Assembly (NCBI GenBank): GCA_038258095.1
Contig: JBBSQE010000153.1
Location: 1 to 7,525, forward strand
Length of the DNA stretch: 7,525 bases
Reading direction: 5' to 3'
DNA from: JBBSQE01 sp038258095
GTDB taxonomy: Bacteria > Actinomycetota > Thermoleophilia > Solirubrobacterales > 70-9
The notes under the pieces were generated by a model, which was given only the letters and a program-made list of their open reading frames with translations, was not told where the DNA came from and ran no database searches. The translations under genes were made by a program, and so were the position numbers. This document shows, piece after piece, positions 1 through 5,764 of the stretch (within the stretch, counting starts at the first letter, position 1; each line of letters begins with the position of its first letter).

Positions 1-2730
1 GACCGGCTCGCGGCCCCAGAGCCGCTCCACCGCCCGCAGATAGAGGGCGAGCTGGACCTTGCGGTCGCGGTTGAACCGCCGCTGGGAGACGACCCACGAG
101 CCGACTTTGTAGTCGTGAATGATCGCCAGCCCGCGGGCGGCATCGATGTCGACGCGGTCGATCGAGCCGTGCAGCTCCCAGTCGCCGAGCACCAGCGCGC
201 CGGGGTCGTCGTCGTCGCGCCCGAAGCCGAAGCCGCCCTCGAGGATCGCGGGCTCAAAGGTGTCCTCGCGCCGGGCGTCGCGGCGGAGGTAGTCCTCGAT
301 GAAGCCCAGCAGGCGGCGGCGGCCGATTCTCGCCTTGGCCGAGGCGCCGGGCATGTCGGCGCCGAGTTGGGCTTCGAGCAGTGCGCGGCCGTGTGCGACC
401 CAGCTGTCGACCGTGTCGTGCGTGGGGCGGGTGCCGGAGGCGGGGGGGTCGGCGTAGAGGTCGTGCAGCGCCTTGTGGATCGCGCCGCCGTAGGCGAGCT
501 GGTCCGGCGGGGGGTCGAGGAGGCCGGGTCGCAGCTCGTGGCCCACGAACCAGCGATAGGAGCAGCCGGCGAACTCCTCGATCGTTGTTCCGCCATACCC
601 CTTGCGGGCCGCGAGCTCCTCGAGCGCCACGGGAGCGGTGAGCGGGCCGGGCGCGGGGTCGTAGGCCTCGGCCTCGGCGAGGGAGGCGGTGATCGCGGCG
701 GAGAGTTCGGCGGGGAGGCCGAGTGCCGCGGGAACCTCGGTGCGCCGCTCGGTGGCGAGGGAGCGCGCAAGCTCGGGTGCGCTCGGCGCCGTGGAGGGCG
801 AGAAGACGACGTCGGCCAGCGACCGTGTCTCATAAAGGGGCTCGAGCGGATCCGTCGCGGCGGCTCCGTCCGGCCCCGCGCCAGCCGTGACGAGCAGGGA
901 CCCGATCTCGTCGAGATAGGGCGACGGGGCAAGGGTCTTGCCCTCGTCGTCGCAGTAGCGGTGGCTCAGGTAGAGGCTGTGCGTGGGCAAAGCGAGGCAG
1001 ACGTGGAAGAGGTAGCGCTCCTCTGACTCGGAGTCGGCCCGCTCGCGCAGGCCGGCGGCCGCGCGCTGCTCGTCGGAGAGGAAGGGGCCGGCGGAGCGAT
1101 GCGAGGGGAACTCGCCGTCCTGGAGGGAAATGACGAAGACGTGGGCGAAGCGGGCGGCGCGGAGCCGGTAGGGGCTGGCGATCCGCACCCGGCCGGTCGC
1201 CGGGCCGCTCCAGAGCGGGAAGGTCATGGCCTCGATCAGGCCGGCCAGCGCCGCGGGTTCTGGCCGGCATGCCTCGAGCTCTGAGATCTCCTCGAGCGCA
1301 GCGGCGATTGCGGCGCCGGCCCGCAGCTCCAGCGTCTCGTCGGGCTCTGCCAGCTGGCCCCGGCGTCCGTCGCGCTTGATCGGCCACTGGGAAATGTCGA
1401 GCGCGGCCTCGGCCGCGATCCGCAACACGGCGCGGCGATCGTCCCCCGCGGCGCGAATCGCGGCGAGCGGCTCGAGCTCTCCGCCGCCCATCTCGGCCCA
1501 CTGGGCCTCGGCGGTGGAGGCGTCCGTCGTGACGCTCTGGCGCAGCCGTCGCTCGAGGCTGTCGACATTCGCGCTCCGGCCCTGCCCGGGCGCGCGCAGG
1601 AAGGCGAAGAGATCGGGTGCGGTGCCGGCCGGTTGAGCGGCCCGCAGTAGGCCGGCGAGGGCCGAACCGGTTGCCGTCGCCGTGACCGGGAGCTCGGCCT
1701 CGAGCGCGGCGGGGATTCCGTATCCGGAGAGGACCTTCCCGAGCAGCGGTCCGCGAACGTTCGGCTCGCGGACGGCGACTGCGATCGAGTCCGGGTCGGC
1801 TCCGGCGGCGAGCAGCTTCGCGATCTCGCCCCCGACGGCTTCCGCCTCGGCTCGGTCTCCGGCGCAGCGCAGCAGACGCAGCGAAGGGTCTGGGTCGGAG
1901 CGGGTCGCTCCCTCGGCGAGGAAGCCGCGCTCGAGTGCGTGGAGCAGCGGACTCGCCGTGTTCGCGGGGTCGGCGACCGTCACCTCGTCGGCTCCGCTAT
2001 CGCGGTCGCGGGTGTTGCGCAGCCGCTCGAGCAGCTCCGAGCGCGCAGCGAGCGCGTCTCGCTCCTCGTAGGTGACCGCGACCGTCACGGCGGCGATGGG
2101 CGCGAAAGTCTGCACCAGCGACAGCTGTTGCCCGGTCAGGTCGTCGAAGCCGTAGACGAACACCGGGCGCCCGCGCCATGCGTCGGGATCGGATCGGAGG
2201 GCCGAAATAGCCCTGGCCGCGATCTCATGGGCATCGCCGCGGCCGGCCTCGTCGCGGAGCGCCGCGTAGGCCGCGTAGATCTCGGCGATCTCGGCGAGAA
2301 GGGCGGAGGCTCCGAGCTCCATCCCGCCACCCGCGAGGCGCTCCGGCGAGACCTCGGTCGCCTGCAGCTCGGTGACGAGCTGCTCGAGTGCCGGCACGAA
2401 GCCGCGGCGTCGCGAGGAGGCGCGCAGGAGCCGCGGCCGCGCTCGCTCGACGGCTGCCGTGAAGAGGCGCAGCCGCTGGGGATTGGTCAGCTCGGGCGGG
2501 GCTATCGACTCGGTTGCGGCCGCGACCTCGCGGAACAGGCCGTCGAATGTCGTGACACCGCCTCCGAGCAGCGAGCCGTCCTCGGGGCAGAGCTCCCGGC
2601 CGAAGCTGACGACGTCGTCGAACGTCGGCACGACCAGAATCGGGTCGCGGCCGAGGGTCGACATGAAACGCCGGCGTACGATCCCGGCGCGCCCGGAGTT
2701 CGGGGGTCCGTGGACGATGCTCAGAGCCAT
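1..2730 (-). CDS. AddB-like PD-(D/E)XK nuclease/helicase subunit (C-terminus beyond window)
   Basis: This is a continuous 910-codon frame from the ATG at 2730 to the left edge with no stop. The likely role is nuclease/inactive-helicase subunit of an AddAB-type complex that resects DNA double-strand breaks. Residues 8-15 (GPPNSGRA) form a P-loop in which the usual Lys-Ser/Thr is Arg-Ala, so ATP hydrolysis here is doubtful. The middle resembles the UvrD/AddB 2A-2B region: AVREPN at about 319-324, VFVISLQDGEFP at about 531-542, and ERYLF at 571-575 followed by YLSHR. The C-terminal nuclease is clear: C723 in GCSYRWFV, H752 in AIHKALHDLY, D858 in GSIDRVD, D873 and K875 in DYKVG, and QLALY at 893-897 (the QxxxY motif). 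The distal cysteines that would complete an AddB-type Fe-S cluster would lie past the edge. The start is supported by GGAAGG 4 nt upstream and by the absence of nearby in-frame alternatives. A helicase partner is expected downstream but is not visible. The family is secure; exact equivalence to AddB is less so. Confidence 0.88.
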   Translation of the reverse strand, partial: MALSIVHGPPNSGRAGIVRRRFMSTLGRDPILVVPTFDDVVSFGRELCPEDGSLLGGGVTTFDGLFREVAAATESIAPPELTNPQRLRLFTAAVERARPRLLRASSRRRGFVPALEQLVTELQATEVSPERLAGGGMELGASALLAEIAEIYAAYAALRDEAGRGDAHEIAARAISALRSDPDAWRGRPVFVYGFDDLTGQQLSLVQTFAPIAAVTVAVTYEERDALAARSELLERLRNTRDRDSGADEVTVADPANTASPLLHALERGFLAEGATRSDPDPSLRLLRCAGDRAEAEAVGGEIAKLLAAGADPDSIAVAVREPNVRGPLLGKVLSGYGIPAALEAELPVTATATGSALAGLLRAAQPAGTAPDLFAFLRAPGQGRSANVDSLERRLRQSVTTDASTAEAQWAEMGGGELEPLAAIRAAGDDRRAVLRIAAEAALDISQWPIKRDGRRGQLAEPDETLELRAGAAIAAALEEISELEACRPEPAALAGLIEAMTFPLWSGPATGRVRIASPYRLRAARFAHVFVISLQDGEFPSHRSAGPFLSDEQRAAAGLRERADSESEERYLFHVCLALPTHSLYLSHRYCDDEGKTLAPSPYLDEIGSLLVTAGAGPDGAAATDPLEPLYETRSLADVVFSPSTAPSAPELARSLATERRTEVPAALGLPAELSAAITASLAEAEAYDPAPGPLTAPVALEELAARKGYGGTTIEEFAGCSYRWFVGHELRPGLLDPPPDQLAYGGAIHKALHDLYADPPASGTRPTHDTVDSWVAHGRALLEAQLGADMPGASAKARIGRRRLLGFIEDYLRRDARREDTFEPAILEGGFGFGRDDDDPGALVLGDWELHGSIDRVDIDAARGLAIIHDYKVGSWVVSQRRFNRDRKVQLALYLRAVERLWGREPV

Positions 2731-2734
2731 GTCG

Positions 2735-2740
2735 CCTTCC
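2735..2740 (-). promoter_or_regulatory. Shine-Dalgarno of the AddB-like gene
   Basis: GGAAGG lies 4 nt before the ATG at 2730. It is one of the few recognisable ribosome binding sites in the window and it fixes the start of the long minus-strand gene. The spacing is slightly short. Confidence 0.55.
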
Positions 2741-2756
2741 GCCGGGTCACGCTTCG

Positions 2757-2783
2757 AGCATAGGGTCGCGACCGGCGTGTCAG
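2757..2783 (-). promoter_or_regulatory. Candidate promoter of the AddB-like gene
   Basis: On the minus strand, TATGCT (2762-2757) fits a TANNNT -10 element, with CTGACA (2783-2778) as a -35-like element 15 nt away, a little shorter than the usual 16-18. Transcription would begin near 2750, giving a leader of about 20 nt that contains the GGAAGG site. The -35-like element lies inside the palindrome at 2778-2791, so a protein bound there could block RNA polymerase. Assigned by eye only. Confidence 0.4.
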
Positions 2784-2791
2784 GACTGACA
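2778..2791. promoter_or_regulatory. Perfect 6-bp inverted repeat, possible operator
   Basis: TGTCAG, GA, CTGACA reads as two perfect 6-bp arms around a 2-nt centre, about 50 bp before the AddB-like start codon and overlapping its candidate -35 element. Compact palindromes at this position are typical of operators for dimeric repressors. I do not recognise the consensus, and it does not match the actinobacterial LexA box. It could also act on the plus-strand gene starting at 2940, which is further away. Confidence 0.35.
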
Positions 2792-2872
2792 TGGGGGTGG
2801 AGGAGACGGGGGTCCGGTGACCGTGAGGACGGCGGCGCGGAAACCCGCACCACGCGAGGAATCGGGCCCGGT

Positions 2873-2898
2873 TTGACGTCCAGAGGCAGGTCTATCTT
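2873..2898 (+). promoter_or_regulatory. Weak candidate promoter for the gene at 2940
   Basis: TTGACG (2873-2878) and TATCTT (2893-2898) resemble -35 and -10 hexamers but are only 14 nt apart, short for a primary sigma factor. If TATCTT is the -10 element, RNA would begin near 2905, leaving a leader of about 35 nt that holds the AGGAGG ribosome site. Confidence 0.28.
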
Positions 2899-2921
2899 GG
2901 ACCTCGGTACTTGACCAATCG

Positions 2922-2927
2922 AGGAGG
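2922..2927 (+). promoter_or_regulatory. Strong Shine-Dalgarno, long spacing
   Basis: A perfect AGGAGG precedes the ATG at 2940 with 12 nt between, longer than the usual 5-9. It is the best ribosome binding site in the window and supports this small gene being truly translated from 2940, the first in-frame start after it. Confidence 0.6.
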
Positions 2928-2939
2928 AATCTCGAACCG

Positions 2940-3395
2940 ATGTCCCTCTGTTTCGTAGACCCCGCCGACGCCATCCGAGCCATCGCCGATTCGGTCGGCC
3001 GGGAGGCTCGCCGCCAGCTGCTCGGAGAGGCAGTCCGCGCGTGGGTCGACGAGATCCCCGACGACGAGCTCGAGACCCACTACGCGAAGGCGCTCTCCGA
3101 GCTCGACGAACACGATCTCTCGATGCTCGCCGCCTGGCACAGCTCCCTCGACATCGGGCACCCGCTTCCGAACCGCGATTTCCTGATGGGCGCCTTCGGC
3201 TCGCTCGGCGTCAACCGCCGCGAGGCCCTGAAGCTCGCCGCCGGCTTCCGCGGCGAGGAGGCATTTGACGCCGGCGTAACCGAGGAACGAGCCCTCGAGA
3301 CCGTCCTTGAGTGGCTCTCGCCGCCGCGCCTGATGGACCTCGCCTCCGAGGCCGTCGACCTGTACGTCTGGGACCGCGCCGGCAGCGATAACTGA
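2940..3395 (+). CDS. Small acidic protein, not recognised
   Basis: This encodes 151 residues that I cannot assign to a family. The ATG at 2940 follows a perfect AGGAGG. The protein looks soluble, acidic and mostly helical, with no signal peptide, membrane segment or cysteine motif; the only cysteine is C4. Charged helical stretches include residues around 35-60 (VDEIPDDELETHYAKALSEL) and 105-145. A central segment near 65-95 carries HSSLDIGHPLPNRDF and a short loop before the helix RREALKLAAGF. The gene stands alone: it is divergent from the AddB-like gene, with a 209-bp control region between them, and convergent with the HAD gene, with 14 nt between stop codons. Codon usage matches its neighbours, so recent transfer is not suggested. 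It may be a lineage-specific helical protein; no function is proposed. Confidence 0.8.
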   Translation: MSLCFVDPADAIRAIADSVGREARRQLLGEAVRAWVDEIPDDELETHYAKALSELDEHDLSMLAAWHSSLDIGHPLPNRDFLMGAFGSLGVNRREALKLAAGFRGEEAFDAGVTEERALETVLEWLSPPRLMDLASEAVDLYVWDRAGSDN

Positions 3396-3414
3396 AGCCC
3401 AGTAGGGCCTCAGT
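3391..3414. terminator. Shared bidirectional hairpin between convergent genes
   Basis: The left arm ACTGA-A-GCCC (3391-3400) pairs with the right arm GGGC-C-TCAGT (3405-3414): nine of ten positions pair, with one A/C mismatch and an AGTA tetraloop. It spans the whole 14-nt gap and includes the stop codons of both converging genes (TGA 3393-3395 on plus; TGA read from 3412-3410 on minus). No run of T follows on either strand, so it would be a U-less terminator, as often proposed in high-GC Actinobacteria, or a 3' end stabiliser. Confidence 0.55.
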
Positions 3415-4039
3415 CCAGAGCGTCCCGGATCTCCGCCGTCGCCTGATCGGTCTCGCGGAAGTGGATGGCGGTGAGCCCGAGTGCTGAGGCCGCCTCGCAG
3501 TTCACCTCGATGTCGTCGATGAAGATGCACTCGCCGGCCTCTACGCCGAGGCGCTCCAGCGTTATCTCGTAGATCCGCGGTTCGGGCTTGCGGCAATCGA
3601 CGAAGGCGGAGTCGACCACCAGCTCGAAGATCTCGTCGACCGGCAGCATCGAGCGCCACCGCGGCTCCCACTCGCGCACGTTGTTGGTCAGCATCGCCAT
3701 CCGGAGGCCGGAGTCGCGAAGCTCGGTCATCAGGTCGATCATCGTCGGGTTCGGGTGCAGGGCCTCGAAGTAGATCTCGCTGAAGCGGTGGAGCTCGGGA
3801 CGGTGGCCGAGCTCCGGCTCGAGGCCCTCCGCCAGACGCTCGAGGAACGCTTTCTCGGTGACCCGGCCGCACTCGAGCTCGAAAAGCGGATGCTTGCCGT
3901 CGGCCTCCGCGATCGTCGCCATCGCCCGACCCAGCGCCGCCGACTCGATGCCGGTGCGGTCCTGAACTGACATGAACGAGTCGACGAGCGGCGTCGTCAG
4001 AACGCCTCCGAAGTCGGAGATGACCGTCGTGATCTTCAC
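3410..4039 (-). CDS. HAD-superfamily hydrolase (subfamily IA-like phosphatase)
   Basis: This 209-residue protein matches the usual size of small HAD-IA phosphatases. All four HAD motifs are visible: nucleophile D9 in DFGGVL, T118 in LTNN, K151 in CRKPEP, and acidic pair D175-D176 in FIDDIEVN. Residues about 15-90 form the alpha-helical cap. Motif I is normally DxDx(T/V), but here the second Asp is Gly (D9-F-G11). That position is the general acid/base in classic phosphatases, and some HAD-IA relatives such as YihX also lack it. The substrate is unknown; a phosphorylated metabolite is likely. The start is a GTG at 4039-4037, 4 nt after the stop of the upstream gene, with no good ribosome site, so translation is probably coupled. 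It is the last gene of the fxsA operon and ends in the shared hairpin. Family assignment is firm; substrate is unassigned. Confidence 0.9.
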   Translation of the reverse strand: MKITTVISDFGGVLTTPLVDSFMSVQDRTGIESAALGRAMATIAEADGKHPLFELECGRVTEKAFLERLAEGLEPELGHRPELHRFSEIYFEALHPNPTMIDLMTELRDSGLRMAMLTNNVREWEPRWRSMLPVDEIFELVVDSAFVDCRKPEPRIYEITLERLGVEAGECIFIDDIEVNCEAASALGLTAIHFRETDQATAEIRDALD

Positions 4040-4043
4040 CGGC

Positions 4044-4769
4044 TCAGGCTGCTCGCGTTATCTCGTATCGGCCGAGGCCCTGGCGTCCGTCGACCGACCA
4101 GCGGAAGAAGGCGATGTCGGATCGACGATCCGCGGTTTCGAATGTCGCCGCGCGCAGGAGGGAGCCGCCACCACGTGACAGGTGGCGGCCGGTGTCCGGC
4201 TCGGGCCAGAGCTCCATCGTCACCCGGTGCGGGTGCCCGTCACCGTCATAGGTGGTGGAGAGGAGCGGCTCCCCGACGCGGTGGACGCCGTCGGGCCCGG
4301 CGAAGACCGCGACGGTCTCCTCCGCACCTTGCTCGCGGGCCTTCTTCGGCCGCGCGGCTCGCAGGGCGAAGAGTCCGCCGTCTGCAAACGCGACGGTTAT
4401 CGACCTCGTGAGCGCCACATCCGTCGCCGCCGGCTCGGTGGTGCGGGTGGCCAGCGCAAGGCAGCGAAGCGGGGCTTCGCCTTCACTCGTGGTCAGGCCT
4501 CCGGTGGCCGTGCACAGCTCGATCTCGGTGGTGCCGATCAGGTCACCCTCGAGCTTCAGCCCGGCCTCGGCGTTCTCGGTGCCGAAGACGACCAGGTGAT
4601 CGCCGATGCGCATGCGTCCGGTCCCGGTTGCCAGGTCGGTGCCCGCATCGGCGTTGGATGCCGCCACCGGGCCGAGCGTCTCGTCGCGGTGAAAGATCAC
4701 GGCTGCGCCGTCTTCGGAGACCGAGGCGAGGATCCCGCTCTCGGCATCGAGTAGGTCGAAGCCGCTCAT
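4044..4769 (-). CDS. Beta-rich protein, not recognised
   Basis: This encodes 241 residues that I do not recognise. The ATG at 4769 overlaps the stop of the FxsA gene in an ATGA (4766-4769), and no ribosome site precedes it, so it is likely read by translational coupling. It has no signal peptide or membrane segment and looks cytoplasmic. It appears mostly beta: alternating hydrophobic strands at about 12-27 (GILASVSEDGAAVIFHR), 52-82, 120-139 and 150-175, with a C-terminal part containing RVTMELWPEPD (182-192), FFRWSVDGRQ (221-230) and GLGRYEITR (231-239). The pattern recalls lipocalin-like or CrtC/DUF7064-type barrels that close on a Gly-rich final strand, but this is only a resemblance. Two cysteines (C86, C103) are not arranged as a metal site. 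The HAD gene follows 4 nt later. The gene itself is well supported; its function is open. Confidence 0.82.
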   Translation of the reverse strand: MSGFDLLDAESGILASVSEDGAAVIFHRDETLGPVAASNADAGTDLATGTGRMRIGDHLVVFGTENAEAGLKLEGDLIGTTEIELCTATGGLTTSEGEAPLRCLALATRTTEPAATDVALTRSITVAFADGGLFALRAARPKKAREQGAEETVAVFAGPDGVHRVGEPLLSTTYDGDGHPHRVTMELWPEPDTGRHLSRGGGSLLRAATFETADRRSDIAFFRWSVDGRQGLGRYEITRAA

Positions 4770-5368
4770 CTTGGGGGAGGCGTTCTGCCGGGATCGTCTG
4801 CGGAATCCTCATGGCGCGCGCCATTGGAGGGGAGGGCCTTCGGATCGATGGGCACCTCCCGTGCCTCGCCCTCCACGTCGAAATCGGGCGAACCTGGCCG
4901 CGCCGATGGCGGCCACTGGCCGGCGTCGGCTCCCGGAGGGGGTGTGCCGGAACCGCCGCCCCGGCCACCCATCTTCGAGTAGCCCCACTGGGCGGGGCCG
5001 CTGACGAGCTTGAAGCGCCAGCCGAGGAACCTGGTGACGAATCCCCGGGTGAGGGCGCGGGTTGGCGGTATCAGGAGGGTCAGGCCGACGATGTCGGAGA
5101 GGAAGCCCGGCGTGACGAGCAGTGTTCCGCCGACCGTGATCATGACTCCGTCGGCGACCTCCTTCCCCGGAAACCGGTTCTGGGCGAGCGCCTCGTTGAA
5201 GCGACGCCAGGCCGAGCGGCCCTGGTGGCGAAGCAGCATTGACCCGAGGATGGCATCGGCGAGCAGCAGCGCCAGCGTCGGCAGCACGCCGATCCACTGC
5301 CCGACCTGGATGATCACGTAGAGCTCCGCGATCGGGACGACGATGAAGAGGACGATCAGGATCAGCAC
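4766..5368 (-). CDS. fxsA: FxsA-family membrane protein
   Basis: This 200-residue protein has the FxsA fold in its first 130 residues. There are hydrophobic segments at about 1-20 (starting LILIVLFIVVPIAELYVI) and 25-45, the link MLLRHQGRSAW, and a hydrophobic hairpin at 75-101 carrying the family signature GGTLLVTPGFLSDIVG before PPTR. FxsA was named in E. coli for suppressing F-plasmid exclusion of phage T7; its cellular role is otherwise poorly known. Residues 134-200 form a Gly/Pro/acidic tail that is probably disordered, longer than the core family needs. The start is a GTG at 5368-5366, chosen because TAGAGT ends exactly 7 nt before it, as in leaderless genes, and because it starts the first membrane segment cleanly. 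It heads the operon with the beta-rich protein and the HAD hydrolase. Confidence 0.9.
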   Translation of the reverse strand: MLILIVLFIVVPIAELYVIIQVGQWIGVLPTLALLLADAILGSMLLRHQGRSAWRRFNEALAQNRFPGKEVADGVMITVGGTLLVTPGFLSDIVGLTLLIPPTRALTRGFVTRFLGWRFKLVSGPAQWGYSKMGGRGGGSGTPPPGADAGQWPPSARPGSPDFDVEGEAREVPIDPKALPSNGARHEDSADDPGRTPPPR

Positions 5369-5375
5369 GCCGGAA

Positions 5376-5381
5376 ACTCTA
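5376..5381 (-). promoter_or_regulatory. -10 element of leaderless fxsA promoter
   Basis: TAGAGT (minus strand, 5381-5376) fits TANNNT and ends 7 nt before the GTG at 5368, so transcription would start at or next to the start codon. No ribosome site lies between them and no clear -35 is visible. Confidence 0.55.
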
Positions 5382-5429
5382 GAGGCGAGGCGCTTTCGCG
5401 GCGCCCCCGGAGCCCGTGGCCCGCTGCTC

Positions 5430-5435
5430 TAGAAT
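5430..5435 (+). promoter_or_regulatory. -10 element of leaderless promoter for DUF59-moaA-P450 operon
   Basis: TAGAAT fits TANNNT and ends 7 nt before the ATG at 5443, placing the first RNA base at the start codon. There is no ribosome site between them. No good -35 is seen near 5407-5412. The context CTCTAGA is the same as in the opposite-facing fxsA promoter. Confidence 0.58.
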
Positions 5436-5442
5436 CGGTCCC

Positions 5443-5754
5443 ATGTCTGAAACCGCAGTAGTCAAAGAAGATGAGGTCATGGAGGCGCTCGAGGAAGTCA
5501 TCGACCCCGAACTGGGCCTCGACTTCGTCTCGCTCGGCCTTGTCTACGACGTCGAGGTCGAGGGCCCTCAGGTCTACGTCACCTTCACCCTGACCACGCC
5601 CGCCTGCCCGATCGGCCCCCAGGTCTCCGAGCAGATGCGCGAATTCGTCGGCGACCTAGAGGGAGTCGAGGCGGTCCACCCGAAGATGATCTTCGAGCCG
5701 CCGTGGTCCCCCGAGATGATGACCGAGGACGCGAAGTTCGCCCTCGGCTTCTAG
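5443..5754 (+). CDS. DUF59/MIP18 Fe-S cluster assembly factor (SufT-like)
   Basis: This 103-residue protein is a typical single-domain DUF59 protein. DUF59 proteins such as SufT help mature Fe-S proteins in the cytoplasm. Visible signatures are DPELGLDFVSLGLVYDVEV (21-39), TLTTPACPIG (49-58) with the conserved C55, PPWSP (86-90) and MTEDAKFALGF to the end. The frame is open from an upstream ATG at 5416, but I chose the ATG at 5443 because TAGAAT ends 7 nt before it and because the extra residues (MARCSRIGP) do not look like the family. No sufBCD genes are nearby. It is instead 10 nt before moaA, whose product carries two Fe-S clusters, which suggests it serves that enzyme or is co-regulated with it. 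PaaD-type proteins share the domain, but no phenylacetate genes are present. Confidence 0.92.
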   Translation: MSETAVVKEDEVMEALEEVIDPELGLDFVSLGLVYDVEVEGPQVYVTFTLTTPACPIGPQVSEQMREFVGDLEGVEAVHPKMIFEPPWSPEMMTEDAKFALGF

Positions 5755-5764
5755 GTCCCCGGCG

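Noticed and set aside
115..1026. Plus-strand open frames across 1-2914, the largest 303 and 274 codons
   Set aside because: They are antisense to the AddB-like gene, which carries recognisable motifs along its length. Their Gly/Ala/Arg-rich translations match no family.
2902..2924. A hairpin (CCTCGGT with ATCGAGG) covering part of the AGGAGG of the gene at 2940, possibly a translational switch
   Set aside because: The pairing is short with one G-U, and the candidate promoter would start RNA near 2905, cutting off the stem. Not enough to call a regulatory RNA.
2892..3872. A 326-codon minus-strand frame spanning the small plus gene and part of the HAD gene
   Set aside because: It crosses two well-supported genes in other frames and the convergent hairpin. 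Its composition is Arg/Pro-rich with no domain.
5416..5442. An upstream ATG at 5416 that would add 9 residues to the DUF59 protein
   Set aside because: The added residues are unlike the family, and the ATG lies upstream of the TAGAAT -10 element, so it would not be in the transcript.
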